From NCBI GenBank assembly GCA_028289325.1, contig JANQQN010000508.1:1-58471 (forward strand): DNA of 58,471 nucleotides, given 5' to 3'. The notes under the pieces are model-generated. The model was given only the letters and a program-made list of their open reading frames with translations. It was not told where the DNA came from and searched no databases. The position numbers and the translations under genes were made by a program. Within the stretch, counting starts at the first letter, position 1. Each line of letters opens with the position of its first letter. Source of the DNA: Myxococcota bacterium (GTDB lineage Bacteria > Myxococcota > Kuafuiibacteriia > Kuafuiibacteriales > Kuafuiibacteriaceae). Below are positions 35,501 through 43,971 of the stretch, piece by piece.

Positions 35501-38500
35501 TCAGTCTTCGGATGGTAGACGATAGTCTACGGTCAACTCAACGACGTCCGACGAGATCTTCAACTGTCGGTCGTCCATGACGATCCGCGGCACCAACGCA
35601 AATCCCAATTCGCCTGCGGTACCCGTCACCATCTCGCCGAGAAGGGTTGAGTTCGTAGATGTCCAACGACCATCCGATAACCCGGATTCGGAGGCATCCG
35701 CGGCCCGGCGCCACATGCCCCGGTGCCATAGCAGGAGCTCAGCGTCGGTCGTCTCCTCGTCGGCTTCCGCCGAGCCCTCCCACAGCAAGTGAGCACCGAG
35801 GAGTTCAGCGCTTTCCCGTTCGTCACGGGCCTGCTGCGGGTCTGCAGCGGCGAACGCCGCGCCGAACCGAAAACGGGCGACATGGCCTGGCCGGGCATGG
35901 AGTGGCGGATACCAGATCCAGGTGTCCTTCAGAAATGGTCTTCCCCCAAAAACGAGCATCTGCCGGCGGTCGGGGTCGTAGGTTGCAGCATGGGACCAGC
36001 GTACGGCCGGGGGGCCCTGACCGAAGAGGTCGGCGGCCGGCATCTTTCGCCATTTGCCTTTTCTGTACGTCCAGACGTCATTGCACCTCAGTGAGCCTTC
36101 ACTACAGGCCCGTGGCGAGTCGCCACCGAAAAGCGTGAGCTCATTTCGATCCTCGACGTAGACCATGGTGGCATCTCTTCGGGCGGTGGGCCGATCTGTC
36201 GCTTCAGGCACGGTTGGCCAAGCGAGAGTCCACGACGTGCCGTCGAAAACCCATGTATCGCCGAAAGCACACCGCCCCTCTCGAAAGACCGAGCCACTGG
36301 GGCATTGCGCCTCCGAGTCTTCACTGACGTAGCCCCCGAATGCGACCGCACGCTCAGTCTCGCTGTTCCAAGCCATCGCCGGCTCGAACCGGCCGACGGG
36401 CGCAGGATCGGTTCTCGTCCAAGTCGCCGTGGAGAAAGCGTAGCTCCACGCGTCCTCGATGACACCCCCGTCGCTACCGCTGAGGACGACAACGCGATTC
36501 TCAGCCGCATCATACGCGAGGCCGTGCAGCCGCCGAGGGTCGGGCATCAGAGGATTGCCTATATCGAAGCCGTCGGCGATTTCCACCCAGCCCGAACCCA
36601 AAATGTATGTCCAGAAGGCCTCGCAGTGTTTCCAGCCCGCGCCGTCACAGAACGCCGTCCTGAAGTTCTGAGAAAAACCACCGACAGTGACGACGCGCCC
36701 CGCGTTCGGATCCCAATAGGCTTCGTGACCTTGCCGCGGCGACGGCGCGCTAGGGGTACTATCCCGCGTCCAGTACGATCCGTTCCAGAGCCACGTGTCG
36801 CCGCACTGAACGAATTCATCTTCACTGCAGCCGCCGCCCGCCAGCTCTGCCCCGCCATATAGCAGCGCATGTCCGGCTCCCGGAATACTCGTAAGAGTGT
36901 GCTGTGCACGCTCCGACGGCGTCGTCGATGTCCCAGGAAGAGCCCCTGCTAGCTCAGACCAGAAGCCATCTTCAAAAGCCCACACCCCTGTGCACGCAGC
37001 CGCTTCGCCCGCTAAGCAGTCCCCCGTCGGATCACCGGTCTGGAAGCGGTCAGAAACAAGTCTACGACCGCCGATGATGATCAGTCGACCCGTCGCATCA
37101 ACGTCGATGGCGGCGGCTGTCCGGCCGACGGGGCGCGGCAAGTCATTCACGGTGGGCTCGATGCGCTCCCACTGATCGCCCGTCCACCCCCATATCACGT
37201 CGCACAAGGCTTCTCCGTCGTCGCAGCTTTCGCCTTGGCCGGCGAAGCCGCCGAACATCACCACGCGACCGTGTTTGGGGCTGAAGGTCATGCTTGCGTC
37301 ATCTCGAGCCGTAGGCTGCGGAACGACTGCTGCCAATCCGACTTGGCTCCAACCCGCGCCGTCCCACTCCCACGTGTCGTCAAGGCGCTCCACGTTAAAC
37401 TGGTTATTGTCGATGGGGCGATTTCCTCCGAACAGGACGACTCTGCGCCTAACCGGGTCGTAGGCCATCGCGTGCTCCCGTCGGGACAGAGGTGCGGGCG
37501 ATGACGAATTTGCCGCCTGAGCGACTTCCCAGGCCTTACCGGTCCAACGCCATGTTGCGCGACACGCAATCTCCGGACCCTCGCAGGGATTGCCTTCCTC
37601 CGAAGTGCCGCCAAACATGATGATTTCCGACCGAAAGCTATCATAGACCATCGCATGACCGACTCGCCGTTGGGGGCTCAGTCCGTCAGGGGTGATGCCC
37701 TTCCCTGGCGTCAGGTCACGCCACGTTTCCGCAAACGCCCACGTGTCGCCGCAGAACGCCACATTGGGCTCCGTGCACCCCACCGCGCCCTTGCCCCCGA
37801 ACACGATAAGTTCCCCCCGCCGGCTGTCGTATGCCTGCGCGTGTCGCTCACGAGCGGCGATCACCCCCGGGCGATTCGACGGCACCTCAACGTTGAACGC
37901 GCCGCCATCGAAGCTCCACAAGGCGCCACAGATTTCGTTACCGGTCTCGTCGCAGTTCCCGAATGCATCCGTGCGGCCTCCGTAGATGACGATCTTGCCG
38001 GTCGTAACGTCACGGGATGCTCCGGCCGAGAATCGCGCTTGTGGTGCGGTAAGCGCATCCCCTCTGCGCCAGGTTCCACCTCCGACGGTAGTTACCCATC
38101 CCTCTCCGAATGGTTCTTCATCCTTCGTATGAATACCCCTAAGGGCACCGCTACTTTGTTGCCGACCATCTTGCTGCCGCAGCACATCAAGCAGCCAGCG
38201 TCGGGTCTCAAAGACATGTGGGTTTCCAGCGGACGAATCGGCGACTCGTCCTGCGAAGCTGGCTCTCCATGTGACGTCGCGGACGAGATGGGCTTGCTGT
38301 GCGCTCGGATTGCCTGCCGGGTCGACCACGAGCACATAGACTCGGGCCAGATCGCTGGGGATGAGCTCTGTAGGATCGAAGCCTCCCGACGAATCGGCGA
38401 TCGCATCGCCGAGGCGCAGGTCGACGTTCGGATCCGGACCGCCGAACACGAGGATCGTCGCGCCACTCTCGACCGCCCCTGACGCGCCCACAAGGGCGAA

Positions 38501-39787
38501 ATACGGGCGGAAAACGCCCGCCGGGTCCGGACCGTAGGGCGCTCGAATGTACGTCAACGGCCGCAGCTTACGGTCGGGGAGGACTGGCGCCGGAGGCGGC
38601 TTCTGGTCGATCTCGAAAGTGGTCGCCGTAGACGTGCCCATATTGCCAGCCACATCGGTTGCGGTGACTTGCACCGAATAGGTACCATCGGGATATCTGG
38701 ACAGAATCTCGCCTTCGTACAAGAAGCCCGAAGATCCGTCGTTCCGTTCGAGTGGAAACGATGTGCCCGACGACTCGTTTACCGCCCGCACCTCAACAGG
38801 CGGCGTATCGACCACGGGTTCATTGATGCTGAAGCTCACCCGGATCCGGGTGCCCGCGGTGGCACGCGTCAATCTCGACTGCAAACGTTGTTGAGTCAGA
38901 ATGTTTTCGGGGGAGGGGACGAGGTCGAGGTTGGACGCACCCGGAACAACCGACGGTGTCTGGGTGTCGACGACAACCTCCAAGTCGTCGATCGGTGATG
39001 AATACGATTCTTTGTCATAGAAACGTACGAACACCCGGCGCGTGCAGGAGTTTGTTGCCCTGCAATTGCCCGGCTCTCCTGTCTCGAGATCGAAAAGACC
39101 CGCGTCTAAGTTCCAGGGCACTCGATACGTCCACGCGCCACCCGAACCACGCTCTCCGTTCGTCAGCACAATTCGAGTTTCGGTCGGAGGCGTTTCACCG
39201 ACGATGAGCGGTGAGTTAGAAACTTCGACCGTCTTACCAGTATCCGTAGTAAGCCGTAGGACGATGTCGCTATTCCGCAGATAACGGCGCCGGGTCAGAG
39301 GATCTTCAACGACCCCTTCGATGTTTATCCACGGGCGGTGGGGTGCGCTCGACCGAGTATTTGGCGTAGGGGAGATCGGGACCCGGACTAGGACCGATGT
39401 GGACTCACCCTTCGTGACTTTGAACGGATCTGAGATCCCGTAGTATAGGATCTGTCCACCCCTCCCTCTCGACGCTCGGAACTCTACGTACATGACCAAG
39501 TCATCTGTCTGTCCATGCAGAGGAATTCTGAACCGAAGGTTCAAAACACCCCCTGGTCTGTACTCCTCGAGAACCGTTCCCGAGATCGCCTCCGCTGGAT
39601 TGTTCTTGGCCCTCAGCTGCGCGGTAACAACCAGCAACGACTGCTCAGGTGGCTGCTCCCAGACGAATTCAACTTCGAAGCCCGACTCTCCCGTACAGCT
39701 CAGCAAGAACGCGAGCGACAGTAAGAGGCAGCACTGAACACTAGCAACCCACTGATGCAAGGCATTCTGGAACGCCACAATTCTCAC
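35501..39787 (-). CDS. Large Kelch-repeat lipoprotein
   Basis: 1428 aa with lipobox LAFLLSCTGES. The N-terminal ~500 residues contain beta-sandwich/Ig-like sequence (RIRVSFSINEPVVD through DGTYSVQVTATDVAGNMGTST). The middle and C-terminal parts hold about twelve Kelch motifs (IYGGR...LWSFDG; VFGGK...DTWAF; MFGGT...TWRW; FGGD...DVWTY), enough for two six-bladed propellers. Many blades carry a Cys pair between the GG and W positions (for example CDETGNEIC, CDDGEALC), suggesting disulfide-stapled loops outside the cytoplasm. Start at ATG 39787, which overlaps the previous gene by 47 bp; internal GTG/TTG starts (39778, 39760) would reduce this. Probably a surface adhesin or sensor. Confidence 0.87.
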   Translation of the reverse strand: MRIVAFQNALHQWVASVQCCLLLSLAFLLSCTGESGFEVEFVWEQPPEQSLLVVTAQLRAKNNPAEAISGTVLEEYRPGGVLNLRFRIPLHGQTDDLVMYVEFRASRGRGGQILYYGISDPFKVTKGESTSVLVRVPISPTPNTRSSAPHRPWINIEGVVEDPLTRRRYLRNSDIVLRLTTDTGKTVEVSNSPLIVGETPPTETRIVLTNGERGSGGAWTYRVPWNLDAGLFDLETGEPGNCRATNSCTRRVFVRFYDKESYSSPIDDLEVVVDTQTPSVVPGASNLDLVPSPENILTQQRLQSRLTRATAGTRIRVSFSINEPVVDTPPVEVRAVNESSGTSFPLERNDGSSGFLYEGEILSRYPDGTYSVQVTATDVAGNMGTSTATTFEIDQKPPPAPVLPDRKLRPLTYIRAPYGPDPAGVFRPYFALVGASGAVESGATILVFGGPDPNVDLRLGDAIADSSGGFDPTELIPSDLARVYVLVVDPAGNPSAQQAHLVRDVTWRASFAGRVADSSAGNPHVFETRRWLLDVLRQQDGRQQSSGALRGIHTKDEEPFGEGWVTTVGGGTWRRGDALTAPQARFSAGASRDVTTGKIVIYGGRTDAFGNCDETGNEICGALWSFDGGAFNVEVPSNRPGVIAARERHAQAYDSRRGELIVFGGKGAVGCTEPNVAFCGDTWAFAETWRDLTPGKGITPDGLSPQRRVGHAMVYDSFRSEIIMFGGTSEEGNPCEGPEIACRATWRWTGKAWEVAQAANSSSPAPLSRREHAMAYDPVRRRVVLFGGNRPIDNNQFNVERLDDTWEWDGAGWSQVGLAAVVPQPTARDDASMTFSPKHGRVVMFGGFAGQGESCDDGEALCDVIWGWTGDQWERIEPTVNDLPRPVGRTAAAIDVDATGRLIIIGGRRLVSDRFQTGDPTGDCLAGEAAACTGVWAFEDGFWSELAGALPGTSTTPSERAQHTLTSIPGAGHALLYGGAELAGGGCSEDEFVQCGDTWLWNGSYWTRDSTPSAPSPRQGHEAYWDPNAGRVVTVGGFSQNFRTAFCDGAGWKHCEAFWTYILGSGWVEIADGFDIGNPLMPDPRRLHGLAYDAAENRVVVLSGSDGGVIEDAWSYAFSTATWTRTDPAPVGRFEPAMAWNSETERAVAFGGYVSEDSEAQCPSGSVFREGRCAFGDTWVFDGTSWTLAWPTVPEATDRPTARRDATMVYVEDRNELTLFGGDSPRACSEGSLRCNDVWTYRKGKWRKMPAADLFGQGPPAVRWSHAATYDPDRRQMLVFGGRPFLKDTWIWYPPLHARPGHVARFRFGAAFAAADPQQARDERESAELLGAHLLWEGSAEADEETTDAELLLWHRGMWRRAADASESGLSDGRWTSTNSTLLGEMVTGTAGELGFALVPRIVMDDRQLKISSDVVELTVDYRLPSED

Positions 39788-42002
39788 ACTCCGGAAAATG
39801 GTCTATAATATCCAGCGTGAATGAGCCCGAACCTTGATCGCTATCGAGCACGATCTCGATCCTCTCACAGACTTCGACGCCCGAGGTGTTTTCACACGTT
39901 GCGGTGAACCAAACGTATGGTTCCTCCAGGCCCTGATCGAGATTAAAGTCGTCCTCGCACGGGGAGTCGGTCTCTGCGAAACCGCTTGGAGCAAACAGCT
40001 GTATTGCCGGATCGAATGTCGCGCTGTCTTTGCGAATCCGAACCGCATATATGCCAGGTCTGGGCGGCTGCCAAGTAAACCGCAGATCTCCGAACCCGGC
40101 TCCCGAGAAGCAGATACCGCCGCCGTCAGCCGGCTCACAGTCGTCCTGTCCGTCGGTGGTGCCTTCGAAGACGACGTATGTTGTAAAGCGATTGTCTCCA
40201 ATTACAGTCGGCGTACCAGCCAAGTAGACAGCATTGCCCTCGTTGGAAAGACAGACGCCCCGACCATCGCACGAATCGGGGTCATTACATGCGAACGGAT
40301 GCGCGTCACCGCACGAGGCCCCTATCGGCGCAAAGCCATCCACGGGGCAACTCCCTTGGCCGTCGCAAGTCTCGGCGACATCGCACTCGTTTCCGCTCGT
40401 TTCCCGACATACGATCGATGCCGACGCATAGTTGGGGGCGCACGACCCGGTCCCATCGCAGCTATCCGGAAAATCGCAGATCGATGAGGACTGATCACCG
40501 CAGATCGTCCCCTCCGACGCGACCACGTTTTGCGGACAGAATCCGATACCATCACAGGTCTCTTCGGGATCACAGATGGGGTTGTTGCTCGGGCGACACA
40601 CCGTACTGGCTGACGCAATGTTGTCTTCGCACACGCCATCGCCGTCACAAGTGTCACGCCCGTTGCACACGGTATTGGTTGCGTCTCCGCAAGGGAACCC
40701 TTCGTCCCGTTTACGGTCGCCAGGACATGCTCCTTGACCGTTGCAGGTCTCAGCGACATCGCAGTCGTTGCCGCCGGTCGGTCGGCAGATCGTGTTGGTA
40801 CCGGCATAATTTGGTGAACAGACGCCTTGGCCGTCGCACTGGTCGGGCAAGTCACAGACCGTCGATGATGAGTTCCCACACGGGGTCCCGGGATTTGCAT
40901 AGCGCTGCTCAGTACAGCTGCCCTGTCCATCGCACCGCTCCTCGATGTCGCAGACGTTGCCGCCCGTGGGCCGGCATACGACCGCCGTCGATGCTAAGTT
41001 ACTCTGGCAAGCGCCACTGCCATCGCAAGTGTCACGCCCATTGCATATCGTATCTGTCGGGTCACCACACGGAGTGTCCGCCGGCGTGACGTCGTTGTCC
41101 GGGCAATTTCCTTGTCCATCACACGTCTCCGCGACATCGCACTCCACGTCCGCCGCTTCCCGACAGACCGTCGTTGCATCGGCATAGTTGGGCTGGCAGA
41201 CGCCAGCCTGGTCGCAGGTGTCGGGCCGGTTGCACGGCGTCCCAGCCCGGTCACCGCACGCTGTCCCCATCGCCGCCCGAAGGTCCATAGGGCAGTTACC
41301 GGCGCCGTCGCAGGTCTCCGGCACGTCGCAACCGCTGTCGTTGGCCGGCCGGCACACTGTGGTGTCAGGGGCCAGGTTGGCCTGACAGGTTCCTTGGTTA
41401 TCGCAGGTATCCGGCTGGTCACAGGTGGAGTCGCTCGCGTCGCCGCAGGCAGTGCCGACGGCTCGCGCCGTGAAAACACACTCTGCGTTGACGCACGCGT
41501 CATCCGTGCAGTCGTTGATGTCGTTGCAGTCACTGTCTTCAACGCACGCCGAGGGTGGGGTGCACGTGATACCGTCCCCCTCCAGGCCATCGGGACAATC
41601 GCCGCACTCGAAGCCGGCGCCCGGGGCGGAAACGTCAGTGCAGGTCGACGTTACCGTGCCGTTGGTGAAGCACGGATTTGGGTCACAGCCATCGATATCG
41701 GAGCATGTTTGACCGTTACCCTGGTAGCCAGTCTTGCAAACACACTGATCAGCGCCGTTCACGGATTCACAAGTCGCATTGACGTCACACGAGTCGCATG
41801 CATTCCGGTTGTTGTCGTTGGACGATGTGCTGTTGTTGTTGTCGTTACCGCCCGACGTATTATTGTTGGACGACGTGTTACTGTTGTTGACTGGAGCGTC
41901 GCCATTCCCGTCATCCGAGCAGCCAGCCAGAAAACAGCCGCTCAAGAACGCTACAATAACTATAACTAAACAAGACTGAATTCGTCTGACCCTGCTGCTC
42001 AT
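39741..42002 (-). CDS. Cys-rich repeat surface lipoprotein
   Basis: 753 aa. Lipobox SGCFLAGCSDD (Cys 23 or 28), then an Asn/Ser/Gly-rich linker of ~40 residues (NNSNTSSNNNTSGGNDNNNS), an EGF-like unit (CDSCDVNATCESVNGADQCVCKTGYQGNG) and about ten tandem ~40-residue Cys-rich units of the form CGD..D..C..PDTCDG.G.C..N.A...T.CR. These resemble disintegrin-like repeats typical of secreted proteins of Myxococcota. The C-terminal 170 residues are a beta-rich domain (FTTYVVFEGTTDGQDDC; YAVRIRKDSATFDPAIQLFAPSGF) ending in more cysteines. First gene of the minus-strand operon with the Kelch and DUF4384 genes. Probably a stalk-like surface protein. Confidence 0.86.
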   Translation of the reverse strand: MSSRVRRIQSCLVIVIVAFLSGCFLAGCSDDGNGDAPVNNSNTSSNNNTSGGNDNNNSTSSNDNNRNACDSCDVNATCESVNGADQCVCKTGYQGNGQTCSDIDGCDPNPCFTNGTVTSTCTDVSAPGAGFECGDCPDGLEGDGITCTPPSACVEDSDCNDINDCTDDACVNAECVFTARAVGTACGDASDSTCDQPDTCDNQGTCQANLAPDTTVCRPANDSGCDVPETCDGAGNCPMDLRAAMGTACGDRAGTPCNRPDTCDQAGVCQPNYADATTVCREAADVECDVAETCDGQGNCPDNDVTPADTPCGDPTDTICNGRDTCDGSGACQSNLASTAVVCRPTGGNVCDIEERCDGQGSCTEQRYANPGTPCGNSSSTVCDLPDQCDGQGVCSPNYAGTNTICRPTGGNDCDVAETCNGQGACPGDRKRDEGFPCGDATNTVCNGRDTCDGDGVCEDNIASASTVCRPSNNPICDPEETCDGIGFCPQNVVASEGTICGDQSSSICDFPDSCDGTGSCAPNYASASIVCRETSGNECDVAETCDGQGSCPVDGFAPIGASCGDAHPFACNDPDSCDGRGVCLSNEGNAVYLAGTPTVIGDNRFTTYVVFEGTTDGQDDCEPADGGGICFSGAGFGDLRFTWQPPRPGIYAVRIRKDSATFDPAIQLFAPSGFAETDSPCEDDFNLDQGLEEPYVWFTATCENTSGVEVCERIEIVLDSDQGSGSFTLDIIDHFPECENCGVPECLASVGC

Positions 42003-42559
42003 GTTCTTTCCGCCAGTGCAAAGCTAGCACGCAGCATCTGTGCGCGGTACCCTGTACTTCCGGTCATGCCTTCCCGCCGGACAAGGTATTTTTATGATCG
42101 ACTCACGCCTACGCCTCATACTCCAAAGTGGCCTGAAGCTTGAATCAACGCCGCGACCTCCTCACGCTGACTGGCGTCGAGAGCCTGCATTGAGGACACT
42201 CACCCCAAAACAGTCTTTCAGCAACTAAGGGTCAGCACTTCAGTGCGGCAGAGCGGAGTATGCAGGATCCAAGTGGAGTAATGCATGTATCCGAATTGGT
42301 GATTTTCGAGATCCAACATGCGTACATGACATCGGGATGCGGAACAAGTAACTCGATCTAATCTCATACTCCGGAAAGAAGATGGGTCCGGAACAAGCCA
42401 TCGATGTTGAGTACGAAGGAGGAGCATCGCTCAGCTCAGCGACGCTTACGGCTCGGACGCAAATGAGTTTGGATCAGTCTTCTTGGAAGACAGCACGAAG
42501 TGGTTTCGGGAGCTCTTGGCGCTCGCGATGGCTTAAGCGCGCGAAATCTGAACTGTTGA
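42003..42559. other. 557-bp gap without a recognisable gene
   Basis: It lies between the Cys-rich lipoprotein gene and the PEGA gene. It holds only short ORFs (up to 62 codons, for example 42040-42228 and 42382-42570 on plus) with no similarity. It probably carries the promoter of the lipoprotein operon near 42003-42100. No clear hairpins. Confidence 0.45.
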
Positions 42560-43786
42560 CTAGCGGATGATGACGTTGCCGGTGGCGGTGTCAGATTGAG
42601 ATGTCCCGACCACGATGCCTGCCGTCGCCCCCGCGGCAACGCCGACGATGACCGTCCACACCCACCACTTCTCATACCAAGGAACGATCCTGGGCTTCAG
42701 CTCTGCCCAAACGATCGTGCTTTCCCCCGGTATTACGTACGTCTCATTGTACCAGTCTAGGTACCCATCTGAGGTGAGGCGGATGGCGTGTCGTCCAGGA
42801 TGGTACTCCGAGTTGGGCTTGAGGGGCAGGAATCCCGCTTCCTGATCGTCGATGAAGACATCTGCTCCTTCGACCGTGCCAGTGACGGCGATAGTCCCAG
42901 GTTCGTCGAACTCCGCGCCGAGGATCGCTACAGCATTGAGCCGAAGCGCGCGGCCCAATTCCTCTCGCAGGCCAAAAAATGTATCGGCTTCCGTACCGAT
43001 CTCCTTTTCGCCGTCGAAAAGGTGAACGGAGACCAAATAGCGGGCCGGATCGTCGGCTTCGGATGTCTTAGCGGCGTGGCCGATGAGTATGTAGTCTATA
43101 CCCTCCCTTTGGGCGGCCTGCCGAAAACAGGACGGGTCGCACTGGCCGATAACCGAGGGCTTACGATGCCGAACCTTAGCGAGCTGCTTGATTTCTTTGA
43201 TCAAGCGATCCGTCAGCCACTGATCATCACCTGCCTGAAGACCGACGCCTGCAAAAACCCGTACCGCCAAGTCGCTTCCTGGCCTGACTCGCACTGATCT
43301 TCTTGACGGTTGGGAAAACGACTCGCCGACCGCGGCTGCAACGGCCGCTGCGACTGGTCTCTGGCCGTCAATACGGACGCTCGCCCGAAGGAGCTTACTC
43401 CGCGCCTCCACGTCCACGAGCCATACGCTGAAGAAGCTTGCCCCCATCTCATTGCGGATTAGTGAAGCAGTCACCAAATAGCCATCGAACTCGCCGGAGA
43501 TAAGGTCCGATATACACATGAGGTCGGCGCCACACTGCTCTTTGGCTGCCGATAAGGCGGTGTCTACATCGTCAACTGCCCGATCTACCACCGTCAAACC
43601 GGGACGCTGAGCAAGGATGAACCGAAGGGCTTCGCGGGTCTTGGCGACCGTCGACGAGATCTCCTGCGCCGAATCTTCGCCGTTCAGGCCCTGAGCCTTC
43701 ACCTCTATAATCAGAACGGGGCGTGTCGGTGACTTACCCACCTCGGACGCCAGCGCAGCAAACAGCCCCAACGATGCCAGCAGCAT
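42560..43786 (-). CDS. PEGA-domain membrane protein with duplicated N-terminal domain
   Basis: 408 aa, ATG at 43786 with a strong SD (GGAGGGG). Signal peptide MLLASLGLFAALASE, then two similar ~130-residue alpha/beta domains. Each has a Cys pair before an 'AD/ID-x-hydrophobic-x-G' strand (EQCGADLMCISDLISGEFDGYLV; GQCDPSCFRQAAQREGIDYILIG), reminiscent of TolB-N/CsgG-like modules. A PEGA domain follows (GTIAVTGTVEGADVFIDDQEAGFLPLKPN; HAIRLTSDGY), then a C-terminal TM (WWVWTVIVGVAAGATAGIVVG). The bulk is periplasmic. It diverges from the caspase-FGE gene across 185 bp, so joint regulation is plausible. Confidence 0.82.
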   Translation of the reverse strand: MLLASLGLFAALASEVGKSPTRPVLIIEVKAQGLNGEDSAQEISSTVAKTREALRFILAQRPGLTVVDRAVDDVDTALSAAKEQCGADLMCISDLISGEFDGYLVTASLIRNEMGASFFSVWLVDVEARSKLLRASVRIDGQRPVAAAVAAAVGESFSQPSRRSVRVRPGSDLAVRVFAGVGLQAGDDQWLTDRLIKEIKQLAKVRHRKPSVIGQCDPSCFRQAAQREGIDYILIGHAAKTSEADDPARYLVSVHLFDGEKEIGTEADTFFGLREELGRALRLNAVAILGAEFDEPGTIAVTGTVEGADVFIDDQEAGFLPLKPNSEYHPGRHAIRLTSDGYLDWYNETYVIPGESTIVWAELKPRIVPWYEKWWVWTVIVGVAAGATAGIVVGTSQSDTATGNVIIR

Positions 43787-43971
43787 AATCTACCCCTCCG
43801 GCCAGCAGTGCCGAGATCAAGGGTTCCTTTTCAACCACAAGTCTCGGTCGTGAGATAATGTTCACAGGTAGCCAGCCGCATCTAAGTCCCGTTGACAAGG
43901 AACCCGGCGATAATATCCGATGCCGTTGATTCGGACCAGAGGTCGGAGTTGGCGTTTTTGAGTTCGATTGG

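Noticed and set aside
39834-41969. Plus-strand open frames (217, 266 and 285 codons)
   Set aside because: Antisense to the Cys-rich repeat lipoprotein; their repetitive look comes from the repeats of that gene.
39741-42002. Possible CRISPR-like or DGR repeat array
   Set aside because: The repetition is due to tandem ~40-residue protein repeats in one reading frame; units diverge at DNA level and there are no spacer-repeat boundaries.
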